Source: Phialocephala subalpina
Lineage: Eukaryota > Ascomycota > Leotiomycetes > Helotiales > Mollisiaceae
Direction of reading: 5' to 3'
DNA: 64,000 nt
Assembly (NCBI GenBank): GCA_900073065.1
Contig: FJOG01000014.1
Coordinates: 1,352,803-1,416,802, forward strand
Made by a program: the position numbers and the translations under genes. The notes beneath the pieces are model-generated. The model saw only the letters and a program-made list of their open reading frames with translations. It ran no database searches and was not told where the DNA came from. How positions within the stretch are numbered: the stretch's first letter is position 1; each line of letters opens with the position of its first letter. Positions 31,705-42,829 of the stretch are shown here, one piece after another.

Positions 31705-32648
31705 GCTGACTGTTCTTGCTCTGTTGGAGGAAGCTGACAGGCAAGACCGAGCGAAAGAAGAGTAAAGGAACGAAGAATAGAAAGGAGTCTAGCTCGAGTG
31801 TGGAATGTACGACTTGTGCAACGCTACAATGGTGGAGAAGTGGACTTAAAAACATCTTTATACCGGCAACATGTTACTGACAGACAACATCTGCCAGATA
31901 CAAGCATTCAATGCCAAGCCGTCAGAGAAACCGATGTAATGGTTCCCGCTAGGAGTTGATCCATCCAACATTAGGGCTGCAGATACCGCACCGTTATCAT
32001 CGGAAATATCGAATCCCATTGTACAACAGCAAAACAAATGAACCCATGCAGCGGGTCGGGCCTCTCCAACACAACATTCAAGTCTGGAGGCTGAGAACTA
32101 TAAAACCCGCAACGCCTCAACGGTAGGGTTGCGCCGTAAAGTACACAGAAGCCTCGGGGATGAGCCTCAAAACGGTTGACAAGGGCGATCACCCCGCGGT
32201 TATCGGTGGTAGAACAAGGCTTGATAGCGCTTATATAGACATGAGACGAAGTTTTGCAATCCAACGACCCTTGATGCGGACACGTCACTGGACGAGACCA
32301 TATTACTGAGCCTCAACAGCGCATCGGCGCCTATCTCAAACGTGTTCAACCTTAACTGAAGGTTTGAGAAGGTGGAAAGTGTGGGTGAAGCGAGCAACAT
32401 AATTCGATAGGCTGTGAAGAAAGTCTAACTGCATGCAGCTTTTGGTACTTGTTGGGGCTGCGTCAAGGTCTAAAGGATGAATCCTTTGAAAATAAGCAAA
32501 AATACAAAGAAAATCATTCAAATTCATTGCAATGACCCATGTTTTGCCAGGCCATGATCACCATCTATCTCCGGACGCCGGTACCCTCGTTATGAAAAAG
32601 AAGAGGAAAACGCTCACGCAATGCTACTATCTCAAATCCAATAGCTAC
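31705..32648. other. Intergenic region
   Basis: It holds the promoter of the secreted protein gene (31705-31860 is CT/GA-rich) and the 3' side of the DOMON-b561 gene. No supported coding region or structured RNA was found. Confidence 0.5.
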
Positions 32649-34203
32649 TCAAACAAATTGTCTTCCTTGCGCCGACTGGTATCCTGAAGGATTCTCGTAC
32701 AGAGGTGGATGGTTCTGCGGCTGTCCATATCCACCCTGCTGACCTCCCGGATAAGCTCCCAAATTGACATTACTTGTCGCATTCGAATCCGAAGACCATG
32801 GTTCTGCTTGGTAGCCTCCTTGGTAACCTCCACCGGCAGCAGCAGCTGTTGCGGCCTTGTTATTATTCCTCTTCCATCTCCAGAATGCGAATGGTGCAAT
32901 GACGATAACGACTAGCAGTACCAATGCCAATAAGGCCCAGTTGTATTTCGAGTTGAGCGCGAGGGGGAAGCCGAGGAAGCCGTTCGCGATTCCGGCTGGG
33001 ATCACGACTCTTCCAAGCCAGACGTGGATAGGTGCGAGCTTCGTTGTAGCTTGTGTTCGCTTGTAGATTCGATGGTGCATGTATCCAAGAACGAATTGCC
33101 CGATCATGGCAGCTATAATGACAAGCCCAAATATCTGGTGTCCAGAGCCCCAGTTCTTTGACTGCAAAATTTGTTAGCTGGGATTAAGGGAGGTTGTGAA
33201 TTGACTTACCCTGTTGTACATTGACCCAGCGTAGATTCCTGCTGCGGTTCCAATGAGAGCAACAGCAGCAGAGAGAGCTTGGTTGGCTCCATGCCATTTG
33301 ACGCTGTTCATGATTCGGAGAATAAGGAGACCGAGAGGCATAAGTCCAACGAAAGCCAAGATCATAATGCAGCCGTGGAGCGCTCTGATGCGGGAGTTAG
33401 CCTCAATGTACAAAGAAAGGGGAGCAATTTCCTTACGGCGAGAAATCATGGTCCGTCTTATCTTGGATTTGTGTGGTACCCGCTGAATCTGCAGTAGGAA
33501 TATTTGGAACCCCCGCAACACCATATGCCTTCGTCAAATCCATCTGGAATACTCCATACGAGGAGTGACGTTTGATTCCAGCTGACAGATCATTTGTATT
33601 CAAATCTCCCGATGGTCCGCTGGCGAAGATGAAGTCGGCCTTCGTGTTTGTATGATCGATCAATCCCCCTTTCCATGACCGACAATTGGTGCACATGGCG
33701 TTTAATGTGTAGTTGCCGTTGGAGATTCCGGTGCCAGGTAGGATTGCGACGGAGATATTCGATGTGTAAGAAGGCTCAACATGTCCGTACGAAAGTCGTG
33801 GACTGAGTGTAAGATTTTTGCCAGTCTTATCTTTGTATATCATCCACATTAACGAATCGTCCATCTTCTGACTGCCCATCCCAATCGCCTGCCGTCTGTC
33901 AGTGTCTGCAGAATTGAAGATTATCGCAAACGTACGACCCATGATTGCGACGCATCTGCCTGCAATGCGAAGTAGAGATCATTTGATGTATCTGCCTGGG
34001 GAATGTTTAGAGCAAAGCTGACACTGCCGTCGCTCGCGGTAAACCCCGAAGATACTGTTGTATCGACAGCTGCTGTTGTTGAGAGTAAGGCAGCTCCTGC
34101 GACGCCGTCAGTACCGGTCTACTCACAGCTCCAGGCTTGTTCCTGACTAAGGAGACCCATAAAACTTACCCACAGCTGCCAGACTAAATGTTAATCTGAC
34201 CAT
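32649..34203 (-). CDS. DOMON (CDH-type cytochrome) plus cytochrome b561 membrane protein
   Basis: Five exons on the minus strand: 34203-34170, 34096-33936, 33888-33437, 33384-33210 and 33161-32649, giving 444 aa. The first splice (acceptor GTCGCAG) rebuilds a signal peptide, MVRLTFSLAAVGAALLSTTA. The extracellular DOMON/cytochrome domain follows (DLYFALQ, SWVAIGMGSQ, MDDSLMWMIY). Then a b561 helical bundle carries heme-ligand type His residues (PALHGCIMILAFVGLMPLG, KWHGANQ, GHQIFGLVIIAAM, YMHHRIYK). The cytoplasmic tail is Gly/Gln/Tyr-rich. The family moves electrons across the plasma membrane and is linked to ferric or quinone reduction at the cell surface. An extracellular laccase lies 17 kb away. 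Confidence 0.85.
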
Positions 34204-35610
34204 CTTTATTTCTCTGGAGAATCAACACCTTCTTTGCGATGAAATGAGTCGCGATTATCTTTTCAAATGAAAGATAAAGTATCGTGAACTTTTTGTTCAG
34301 CTCCTTCAAAAGCGCCTTCTTTTGATGAGATTCTAAAAACGGAATTCGTGATTCTCTTCCGCCGGCTCTTGCGCGTCAAAGGCTGGCGTTGATTGGCTTT
34401 GCCCCTCTCCCTCGGACTCTCAGAATGTCACTGCTGGCTCCCCCGAAGCGCTGAGGTTTTCACAGCCTGCTGAAATGCTGCACAGGGGGCTCAATCTCAC
34501 CACAGGCGCACAACTGGGGAGAAATGGTTGGCTGGGCCCTGGAGAAGATTGGTAAAGTGTCTCTCGTGATTGGGTCGTATGTAAGAATGCTGCAATTCAG
34601 GAGGCTGAAGCGAGACATGATTTCGGAACACGTTGTCGATGGTGGTGGTAAAGGTTGGCTGAGTGTTTGTAGTCAACGTCATGAGAGACATCAATCAGCT
34701 GATTTTCTTTGTACAGTACTGTTTCGAGACCCTTTTTGACTGCTGCCTTGCTACTTCGAGACTCCGAGCAGTTGAGCCGACTGTCGAGTTATGACAGCGC
34801 TTCCAGCATCAATTGATCTCGGTATCACTTTGCGACTCATGCCTCCATTTGTTTAATGGACTTGCTTTCATCTGTATTCGTGATTCGATGAGATCTGCCA
34901 AGTGTCTAGAAAGCTTACGAAGAGTAAGTTCTGTTTTTTTTTTTTCAATCACCATCTTCGAACGTACCTACGGTTCTCTGACATAAGCACCTCAGAGCCT
35001 TCCATCTTTGTGAAGCCTTATTTCAGGCTAAACTCAAGTTGGTATTGCCTTCTGGCTGTCATGCAACCTGAATCACAATGCAGGTACCTCAACATTTCAG
35101 GCGAAAGGAGACCAAACATCCAGCTCTTCACCTTCTCCATAATCGCCTTTACTCCACCTCTACAGCTCTTTACAAATTAAAGTAAGCATAAATTTCCGCT
35201 CAACGTCACTGCGACACTGGAGTATCATAAAATTCATCCTTAGAAAGAACTGTACGTGGAAGGATCTTCTCCGGGTACCGCTAGGTAGTAAACTAGCCCA
35301 CGCCTAGGACAGGTAGTAACTCAGACCAAACTCGCCGGGAGCAGGCGTTTGAAATGTAGCACAACCCACCGTGGTGGTGTCAAAAACCAACACTTGATCA
35401 CGAGTGATTGAAATACAAACCAAAAACTCAGACCTGAGCATGCTATGCTTCACCGTGGAGGTGTTAAAATCTATACACTTGATTACGAGTGATCAAATAC
35501 AACCCTTGTTCGGTGTTGATTCTTTTGAAGTTTTTGTACTCCCACCTCCTTCTTTGCTAGCCTTCCTAGCTCGCCTCTAGGCGGACTCCTCGGTTACTTG
35601 CAAAGGGTGA
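34204..35610. other. Intergenic region with degenerate tandem repeat
   Basis: It holds the promoter of the DOMON-b561 gene on the left. No supported coding region was found. A two-copy repeat lies at 35367-35501. Confidence 0.5.
35367..35501. repeat. Two degenerate direct copies, 84-bp period
   Basis: CACCGTGGTGGTGTCAAAA...CACTTGATCACGAGTGAT (from 35367) recurs as CACCGTGGAGGTGTTAAAA...CACTTGATTACGAGTGAT (from 35451). Most differences are C/T or A/G transitions. It lies 110-240 bp upstream of the next open frame. Confidence 0.75.
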
Positions 35611-36670
35611 ATGGATTTTTATGGAGTTCAATTCACCTCGAAGTCACGTATGATCCCTTTACTTAGCGAACGCATCCCAACTCTTCTCCCTCCATCATCT
35701 TCCTCTTCACCAAGACCCGTGTCACAAGTCCTGCATCGTACACAACCTCAAAGCGCAAGTGCAGAAGTCCAGACTCTTCTACCACTCAACCAACGTCGTT
35801 GTCTCAATCTCATCGGTACCATGGCACCTCCATCTCCTTGCGCCGAAGGCGCATACACCTCCGTCATGCCCCAGATTTTGCCCTTGCCCAACGCGCACCG
35901 CTTAACGTCACATATGATGGGTCGACAAGTCTGGGCCACCTACGAGGATATATGTCGCCACGCCTCTGGCCATGAGCAGAAACTGAATGGCGAAGGCAAG
36001 AAGTGGCTCACTGAACTTTTGGCTTGGGAGATGTTCGGCAAGTCCTGTCCCTTCCCCCTTTTCGCGCTCGTTACTAACAAGTGTAAAGTCCCCACTTCCA
36101 ACTCCCTCTTCCCCGGCATCCGTCCCCCAAGCACCCCTTGCTCCACTCCCTCCGACTCCTACACCCCAACCACCCTCCCCTTTTGCGAATGTTGCGCCAG
36201 CCTCTCCTACTCTCATGGCGACTCCCCTGCCCCTTCATCCGAGTCGCAAAATGTATGAACCCCGCCGAAAACCACGGCGACTTTAAATATCGCCTCGGAG
36301 TCGAATCTACAGAAGCGAGATTCTGTCCTGAATGTTGGGATGAAGCTTTGGAGAAGAAGGAGATGGATGAGTGGGTCATTGTTGATCGTCAGAAGGAGAA
36401 GAACGATATCATGATGGGCGATTGGATGATGGTTCTTACGAAAACAATGGGGATGGGCCGTACGAGGGCAATGAAGACGTCTGGGCCGTGGAAGGTGGGG
36501 ATTTGAACGATCGGTACATTGTTGATTGGAACCATATCAACAGTTATCGGCGCCCGAAGAAGAAGCCATTCGATCCTGAGAAGCGACGCGCGACTCGTAA
36601 GCTGGAGCAGGACGAGGTGCGGAGAAAGAAGAGAGAGGAGAATCTCGGCCAGAGAACAGAGTACAAATGA
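35611..36670 (+). CDS. Unknown Cys-containing protein, gene model uncertain
   Basis: Three frames carry coding-like sequence: 35611-~36080 (Pro/Ser-rich start; then a helical segment QVWATYEDICRHASGHEQKL), ~36190-36405 in another frame (KCMNPAENHGDFKYRLG, then ARFCPECWDEALEKK) and ~36395-36670 in a third (acidic, then basic: RRPKKKPFDPEKRRATRK, TEYK). The first two can be joined by an intron with donor GTAAAG near 36080. No acceptable splice pair joins the second and third, so a frameshift, a sequencing error or a pseudogene must be considered. CxxC pairs hint at zinc binding. A later start at ATG 35821 is possible. No family is recognised. Confidence 0.35.
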
Positions 36671-37245
36671 TTGAGAGAAGAGGTCGTGGCAAAATGATTC
36701 CAGATGTTGTTTGGGAATTAGGGAGTTTCGGGTAGATTTCTGCCTTCGCTTTTTGGTCCTGAAAAACCAGAGTGATTTTCTGGGAGGTTCTGTGTGGTAG
36801 GGAAGGTTTGTGGAACCGGAAACATCATAGATAGCACTTAGCGCGAATAGCAAGTCATATCACACCACACCATAGGAGCACCGCTATCTCCGCAAGTGAC
36901 CTCCTATGCAAGGACAATGCAATAAGACGGGGCTATTTAGAAGCTGTCCTCGCGTGTGGGCTAAGAGAACACCAATCAGTGTAAAAGAGAATCACGTGGA
37001 CGTTCTAGGCTTCAATCGCAAATTGGGAAGGAACTTTGTTGCCTCTATTTGTAGATGTGTAACAAGAGCTCCTTGAGAGAAGTTGACTTGGCACAGCTGC
37101 CGCAGCTTAGCCTGTTCCTGTCTTTCCCGAGCCATCTCTGAGTTCACTTGGGGCCGATGCTTGTTCAAGTCAAGCTTCGGGCACTAAGCTCCATGCCAAC
37201 TCTGCTATCAAGGAAGTCTTGCACTTGGTCAGGTAGAATATTCAT
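36671..37245. other. Intergenic region
   Basis: Convergent 3' flanks. No supported gene or repeat was found. Confidence 0.5.
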
Positions 37246-38381
37246 TTATGCCTGGTATTTCAAGGTCTGTGGTTGTCCATTCGCCTCTCCACTCTTCAAC
37301 ATTTTCTCCAGAATCTCAAGATCTCCCAAAGCTTGCTCCGGCGACTGCTTCGGATTTGGCTTCCCATCCGTAATGCTTTGAGCCCAAGCCACAACCTCTG
37401 GCTTCACACCACTATTTGCATTGTCTGCGAAGTCGATCTCCGTAAACTTGCCTTCTGATTCCTCTCCTTGCCGAACTGTGACTTTGTCTCGGATGATAGT
37501 AACGCTCCCCTTTTCACAGGCGATTGTGTATTCTGCTCCAGACAACGTCGTTCCAAACGAGACCGAGAATGTCCCAGAAATGCCGGACTTTGTCTGCCAA
37601 ACTGAATTGACCGTGTCGACGGGAGGAAGGTGTTCTTGAAGAAGGGTCGAGTAAGCCGAAAGTGAAGTAGGGAAATCTGAACCCAGTAATTCTCGCGTGG
37701 CAGCAACGAAATGAACACCGCCATCAAGCAAGAAGCCTCCCTGGTATTCTGGCTTCTTCCTCCATGGCGTTTCTGCGAATTGTCAGCACAATGTCCGACC
37801 TCGGGATAGATACATAGCTCACCAATATACTTTCCACCCAGCTTGACATTCGCAAACATCTTTACTCTGAACCCCAGTATTCTGCCCAACTTCTGTACCT
37901 CCTTCGCACCATGTTCAAAGGTATCGAAGAATCGAATGTTCTCCGCAACACCCCAAGTAGCACCTCCCTTGACCTTATCACTCTTATAATAGGCAATTAA
38001 TTGCTCTGCCCTCTTGATGTCTGCCGCAATAGGCTTCTCAGACAACACATGCTTCCCAGCGGCGAGTGCAGCTTCTACATATTCCGGTTGACTCATGATA
38101 GGGAGCGCGAGAATAACGGCGTGGATGTCATCGCGAAGGAGGAGGTCGTGGTAGGTCTTTCCAGAACCCGAATCATCGGAGTAGAGATCGACATTTGTTT
38201 CGAGGGCTTTGGCAGATTTGAGGGAGCGAGAGTAGATGGCTTTGAGGGTGAGGAGGGAGCAGGCGTTTACCGCGGGCTGGTTGGGTCAGTAGCTGTCATT
38301 TGAGGGACATTGATAAGCGCGTACCAGATGCTCCTCGCGGACGAAGATTCCGCTGCCGATTATTGCTACGCCGATAGACAT
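37246..38381 (-). CDS. Gfo/Idh/MocA-family NAD(P)-dependent oxidoreductase
   Basis: Three exons on the minus strand: 38381-38325, 38276-37823 and 37772-37246, giving 345 aa with consistent phases. The N-terminus MSIGVAIIGSGIFVREEHL carries the Rossmann GxGxxxxxxH-type turn. HAVILALPIMSQPEYVEAAL leads to the family motif SEKPIAAD, whose EKP is characteristic. The second domain includes GGFLLDGGVHFVAATRELLG, where the family has a DxGxHxxD-like substrate/metal face, and ends with an EILEKMLKSGEANG helix. The enzymes oxidise or reduce sugars, inositol or dihydrodiols; the substrate is not evident. Cytosolic. Confidence 0.85.
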
Positions 38382-39017
38382 CTTAAAGCTGGAGTCGCGA
38401 AGTATGGAGGGGCAGTAGAGAGGACCCCGCGTTACTTATGTAGGAGTGGTGGATTGACGTCGTTGACCGCGCGGGTAAAGAGTCAAGCTATGCATTTATC
38501 CTCTGATTCGAGGGGCCCCAGAATGCATCTGGAAGCCCAACGGCACGAACGTTCGTCATTCTTACCATTACATAATTGGTTCTTGGTGTTGGTGAAGAAG
38601 GAGCGATGGGACAATGTAAAGTGGGGTGAAGTCGGAGTTCTCGTTTCGGTATCGCGACAATCTTCACGACTCAACAATTTCACGATGATTTCAAAGCATC
38701 TACTTGTTGTTTCATAGATATCCTTTCAGCATTCGAGCATTGGCATCGCTACTTAATATTTGTTATATCTCTTGAAGTCTCATGTATCCTGTAGACCTGC
38801 TTTTCTTGTTGTTTTGCTGCTTTGCATAGTATTTTCCGTGTTGCTCAGTGCGAACCAGAGAGGTTATATTCCATCGATCAATTACAGCTTGTCGGACATT
38901 TATAGCCCAACAAATGTAACTCTCTTGTGAAATACTGCTCAAAAACTCTGTCAAGGTCGCGCATATTCAGCCAGCTTGTTTCAATTTAAGTCAGAAGAAG
39001 TCAAGACAACCCAACAT
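38382..39017. other. Intergenic region
   Basis: Promoter side of the oxidoreductase gene. AT-rich near 38700-38990. No supported gene. Confidence 0.45.
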
Positions 39018-40606
39018 CTAGCTGTTCAAAGACACGATGCTGATTCTTGAAGCCATAATAGTCGTTGTCACTTGCTCGTCTTTCCTTCTGAGCTTCACGC
39101 CTATGGGTGTTCCCAGGCTACAAGCAGTCTGATTTTGCAATTTGAAGTTCTGCAAAGGTCTCAGCCTTGCAAATTGGCCGAGTAAGAACGACGGGTTGTG
39201 GACAACTGAAGTGAGACTCGACGAACAAGGCTCTAAGCTGACAGCTTTCCGGTCCAATATCCCATAGTCCCTAGTATATCCCTCTGTATATGCTAGTCGA
39301 GGATCCAGTTTCAGCAATTCGATATAAACAGCATACACGTCAACTCTTCTCTCCTGAAGCTCATCCTTCAATCTCTGACACTCCCCAAACAAGGAACCCG
39401 CTAACTCCTTCAACCGATTTAACCTTTAGTCCGCCAGCTGTGTGTTTCCTTTGTCTTCCTGCGCTGTACTCAGTCCGCTTGCTGCGACGTCTCCTGCAGA
39501 CCCATTTGCATTGTCCAAAGGGAAACTTGAAGGATCAGCAAGACCACTTAATAAAGCCTCGAACTTGACATATTCTATCAAAAGCGATGCATTGACTATC
39601 TTGATCGAGTATGGCCTGCCGTTTATCCACGTCGTGTCTCCCATAGCGACTGAATTCAGAAAGTGGTGGCCTCTGTACTGAACCTTTACTGTCCCCCTTC
39701 CGAAGGGGAGTTGTTGGGAGCATTTTGGTTGGTGCTGTGATCCAGCTTTTCCTGGCTCGATGCTTCGTGAGCAAAATCCGTCGGCTCATTGGAGAAGGAA
39801 CTGCCATTCATGTTCTCGTATCCTTCGGTGGTCATGTCTTCCGGCGAGCCTCCTTCAAAGAGTGTGCTAAACGGATCAACTAATACGTTACTCAGAGCTT
39901 GATGATCCCTTTCAGCCGGTTCTGTAGGTGTCTTTCCAAGGACGTACGACTCTAGAGAAATATTCATGGTAGGGCGAGTCTTATGAGGTTGATATCGTTC
40001 GTTCTGCAACTACTTTTCAATACGAGACTCCGACAAACCAGCCACTTTAGCTATCCTTGGGCATGTCTCCTTCCGGGGAACTCGCTCGCTGCGAATACTG
40101 CATGAACCTGTTTTCTTTGCATTTCTGTAGGAACTTATCTGGACATCGTGTTGCCCATATTTGATTTGTGCACCACATCGTCGGGTGGGGCCATCGGCTC
40201 ATCGGGAGAGAACTCATAGTGCATGCGTTCCGTTCGATTGGGTGCTAAGTCATCTAGGGTGCTACCTGTGAGAATTCTACCCAGATATTCCGTCCGACTT
40301 CTAGAAGTGTCCTCGATGGCCCTTTTCCTTCGAGTTCTGAAACAGGTCTCAATTCTACCTCCTGTGCGATTCAGATCCCGAGCTAACTGTTACATCAGAC
40401 TCCCAGATAGTCGGCCCTTACTCTCTCGAAATGCTGCTTCAAGCTTCTCTTTGTCTTCCTCAGAAAAGGGCTTCCCACTGCTCGTAGGTTTTATCGATAT
40501 TGCATAGTCTAAAGCATTATTGGTCAGTGCTATAACTAAACGGAAGTTGAGTTGGCTTCATTGTATGATCGTGGTCTGGAGCTTGTTCGGTTCCGTTGCC
40601 CTCCAT
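39018..40606 (-). pseudogene. Homeodomain-like regulator, broken copy 1
   Basis: From ATG 40606 (minus) a short leader is followed at about 40500-40340 by a homeodomain-like segment: FSEEDKEKLEAAFRE, LARDLNRTGGRIETCF, RTRRKRA. This fits helix 1, helix 2 and recognition helix, with C at the usual Trp48 and T at Asn51. A TAA interrupts helix 2, and further in-frame stops follow near 40136 and 40049. Downstream frames hold MNISLESYVLGKTPTEPAE and, after a shift at a run of five G (about 39696), VQYRGHHFLNSVAMGDTTW. A TAA at 39426-39428 precedes RLNRLKELAGSLFGE and the rest to 39018. Several stops could come from CAA/CAG. Introns could explain some breaks, not all. Confidence 0.45.
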
Positions 40607-41272
40607 TGCATTCGTCCTTGTAATAAGTGGACCAAGCAGAACTTCGCAAGTGTTTATGCGACCTTTAGAGACGAAGAAGAGAGTGCGCTCGCAGGGAAAA
40701 GGCACGATGCTAAATACATGCTGAAACAAAGATTTCAGAATTGGAAGTTTTGAAAGGGATAGATGATCGAAAGCCCTTACATTTCCCCACCATATCCTTC
40801 CCTTCTATGTCGCTTCAGAAGCAGCCTGCACTCTCCTAAAGCTTGCTCACTGATATGAATAGAACAGATGTTGGCGCTTCTTAGATACCATTCTTCATGT
40901 TGTTACAATCACATACCATTGAAATATCTTTTTGTTAGCTGTATAAATTTTTATCTGATTGTCTCTTTATCTTCACTATGACCACTCTTGTGCTTCTTTT
41001 TTCCTTCTTCTAAACTTAGAGTTAAGAGTGTTGTGTCAGGACATAAAGATCCCATTAATCAAAGCACCACTCATTAGGACTTTTAATCACTCGGTCTCGC
41101 CGGAACTTTCTAGGGCCGACTTTCTGTGAGCAATGCCAATAGTTGTCAGATACCAGGAGACTTTACTGCATACAGTATCTCGGCCTAATCCAGCCTCCTC
41201 CATTGTCACTGACAAGTTGGGAGATTCAAAATGCGGCCAGTTATACTAGATTAGCCATCTTCCAAAACGCTT
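40607..41272. other. Intergenic region between the two homeodomain-like relics
   Basis: AT-rich, with long T/A stretches near 40900-41060. No supported gene. Confidence 0.45.
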
Positions 41273-41860
41273 TCATTCATTAACTCCCCCACTCTCCTGA
41301 CCTTCTTCATTCTCTACATCTTCCTCCCCTTCAGACTCTTCCGCATCCTCCAACTCCTGCTCATCCTCGTCCTCTTTATCTCTTTCCCAGCAACACCCAA
41401 ATCATCCATCGATCCAACAAGCAACCCCGCAGTAACCTGAGCATCACTTGCAACTTGCCTTTCTAAATCTCTCTTCCGTTGCGCAAAAGCATCAGCCTCC
41501 TTTCCTACGCCTTATCGTAAACCAAGACCGGATCCCACCCTTTCCAGTGCGTTTTAAATCCTTCATCAACTTCTTGAAAGCACCTCTACGTGGATTTCTG
41601 CCGTTATGCTTCACGAATGCTGCTTCGAGGATCTAGTAGTCTTCTTTTGGAGAAGTGTCGGTCGTCGTTTGAGGTGCGGGAGACTGGGGTAGTGGGGTGT
41701 ACACAGTTGGAACATTCTCGATGGAAGCTTCAACGTTAGGAGCTTCATCACTAGTTTTATCAAAAGGTGGAGGAGCGTCTAAATAGTTTATGAGAATATA
41801 GTCAGGTGCTCGCCCTTTTTCTTTACCAACAACTATCTTCAACTTCAGAAATGAGCTCAT
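41273..41860 (-). pseudogene. Homeodomain-like regulator, broken copy 2
   Basis: From ATG 41860 (minus) an open frame of 75 codons ends at a TAG immediately before a homeodomain-like segment, ILEAAFVKHNGRNPRRGAF then KKLMKDLKRTGKGGIRSWF and TIRRRK (Trp48 kept; Ile in place of Asn51). The TAG fits a mutated CAG. A one-base shift near GGAAAGGAGGC moves the frame to EADAFAQRKRDLERQVAS and VTAGLLVGSMDDLGVAGKE. A second shift in GAGATAAAGAG leads to an acidic tail (EDEDEQELEDAEESEGEE) and TGA at 41273-41275. It shares LEAAF, DL.RTG and F..RR(K/R) with copy 1, so the two are paralogues on the same strand. Confidence 0.5.
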
Positions 41861-42829
41861 AACAATTAAAACTCTAGTCTAAACACCTTGGGAGAAGGGG
41901 AAGGAGTCTCAGATCTTCGTCTTGAAGAAAAGAATCTCCTGCTAAATCATGTTGAAACAAAAATTTGAGAAGTCAACTTTTTACCAAAGGAAAAGGAACC
42001 GCGAAAGAATAGAGGGAAGGTGGAAGCTGGAGTCTTCTAGGATCCACACTCGCCGTGGCTCATCAAAAGACCTTTCTTCGGTCTGTGACGTACAATATGT
42101 GCTTGACAACAAAGGAAGTCTCCTTGATATAATGGGCCTTCAACACTCATCTCATCACAAATTTGCGATCTTGAAAGCTCTAAATGCTGAAGTCGTCGCG
42201 AGTAACGTGACTTGACCCCCTTGAAGGTGGACGGTCCTCTACGGGTAGGTAAAAAGTTGCCGATTTTGGCACGCGAGAACATCAAAATCCAATGTACGGA
42301 ATGCCTTATTTCTCAACTTTCCGCACGTTGAATTTCATACGCTTTCCGACATCACAGTCAAAATACCTATTGAGCTTGCAAATGTAATAACTTAAGACTT
42401 TTATTAATTCTTCGTTGGCAGAATTGTAAATTTGTCACATTTGTGCGCCTCGCCAAAATCGGCCACTTTTTCCCTACCCGTAGAGCGGTCGAAGCGAAGT
42501 GATCCAGGTTCCCCGCTTTTGCTCACTTTCTAGGTCTCAAAGAAGTAATATATCTGCGAATCTTGGCGAATCCAACGTAAGCAGTCCGGCTCTTCCACGG
42601 GTAGATAGAGTGTCGCTGTTGAGAGTTTCCGTCGAGGTCATAGTTACCGGTAGATGGAGGTGCAGCCTTTGGTTACTCCTTGAACCAAGCTATCTTCAAG
42701 TGGAAGCTGATAGGCTTTACTTCTCGGTGTTTGATTTACTTCCGATCGAATCTCGAAATGTCATCATTTCGTTCCTTTCTTTCCTTGTCTTCTTGTTTGA
42801 ACTATCCTTGACACCTTAATCTGCCCAAA
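41861..42829. other. Intergenic region containing a MITE
   Basis: Apart from the MITE at 42237-42485 no element is recognised. A short open frame at 41949-42215 has no recognisable family. The right end is the promoter of the MFS gene. Confidence 0.5.
42237..42485. mobile_element. MITE, 249 bp, 34-bp TIRs, 5-bp TSD CGGTC
   Basis: The left end CTCTACGGGTAGGTAAAAAG...CCGATTTTGGC (42237-42270) is the inverted copy of 42452-42485 with two mismatches. The element is flanked by CGGTC at 42232-42236 and 42486-42490, a perfect 5-bp target duplication. The interior is AT-rich and codes for nothing. The autonomous partner and superfamily are unknown. Confidence 0.85.

Noticed and set aside
34081..34170. 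In-frame stops after the first exon of the DOMON-b561 gene
   Set aside because: Using the acceptor at GTCGCAG (34097-34100) skips them and rebuilds a signal peptide, so the gene is intact.
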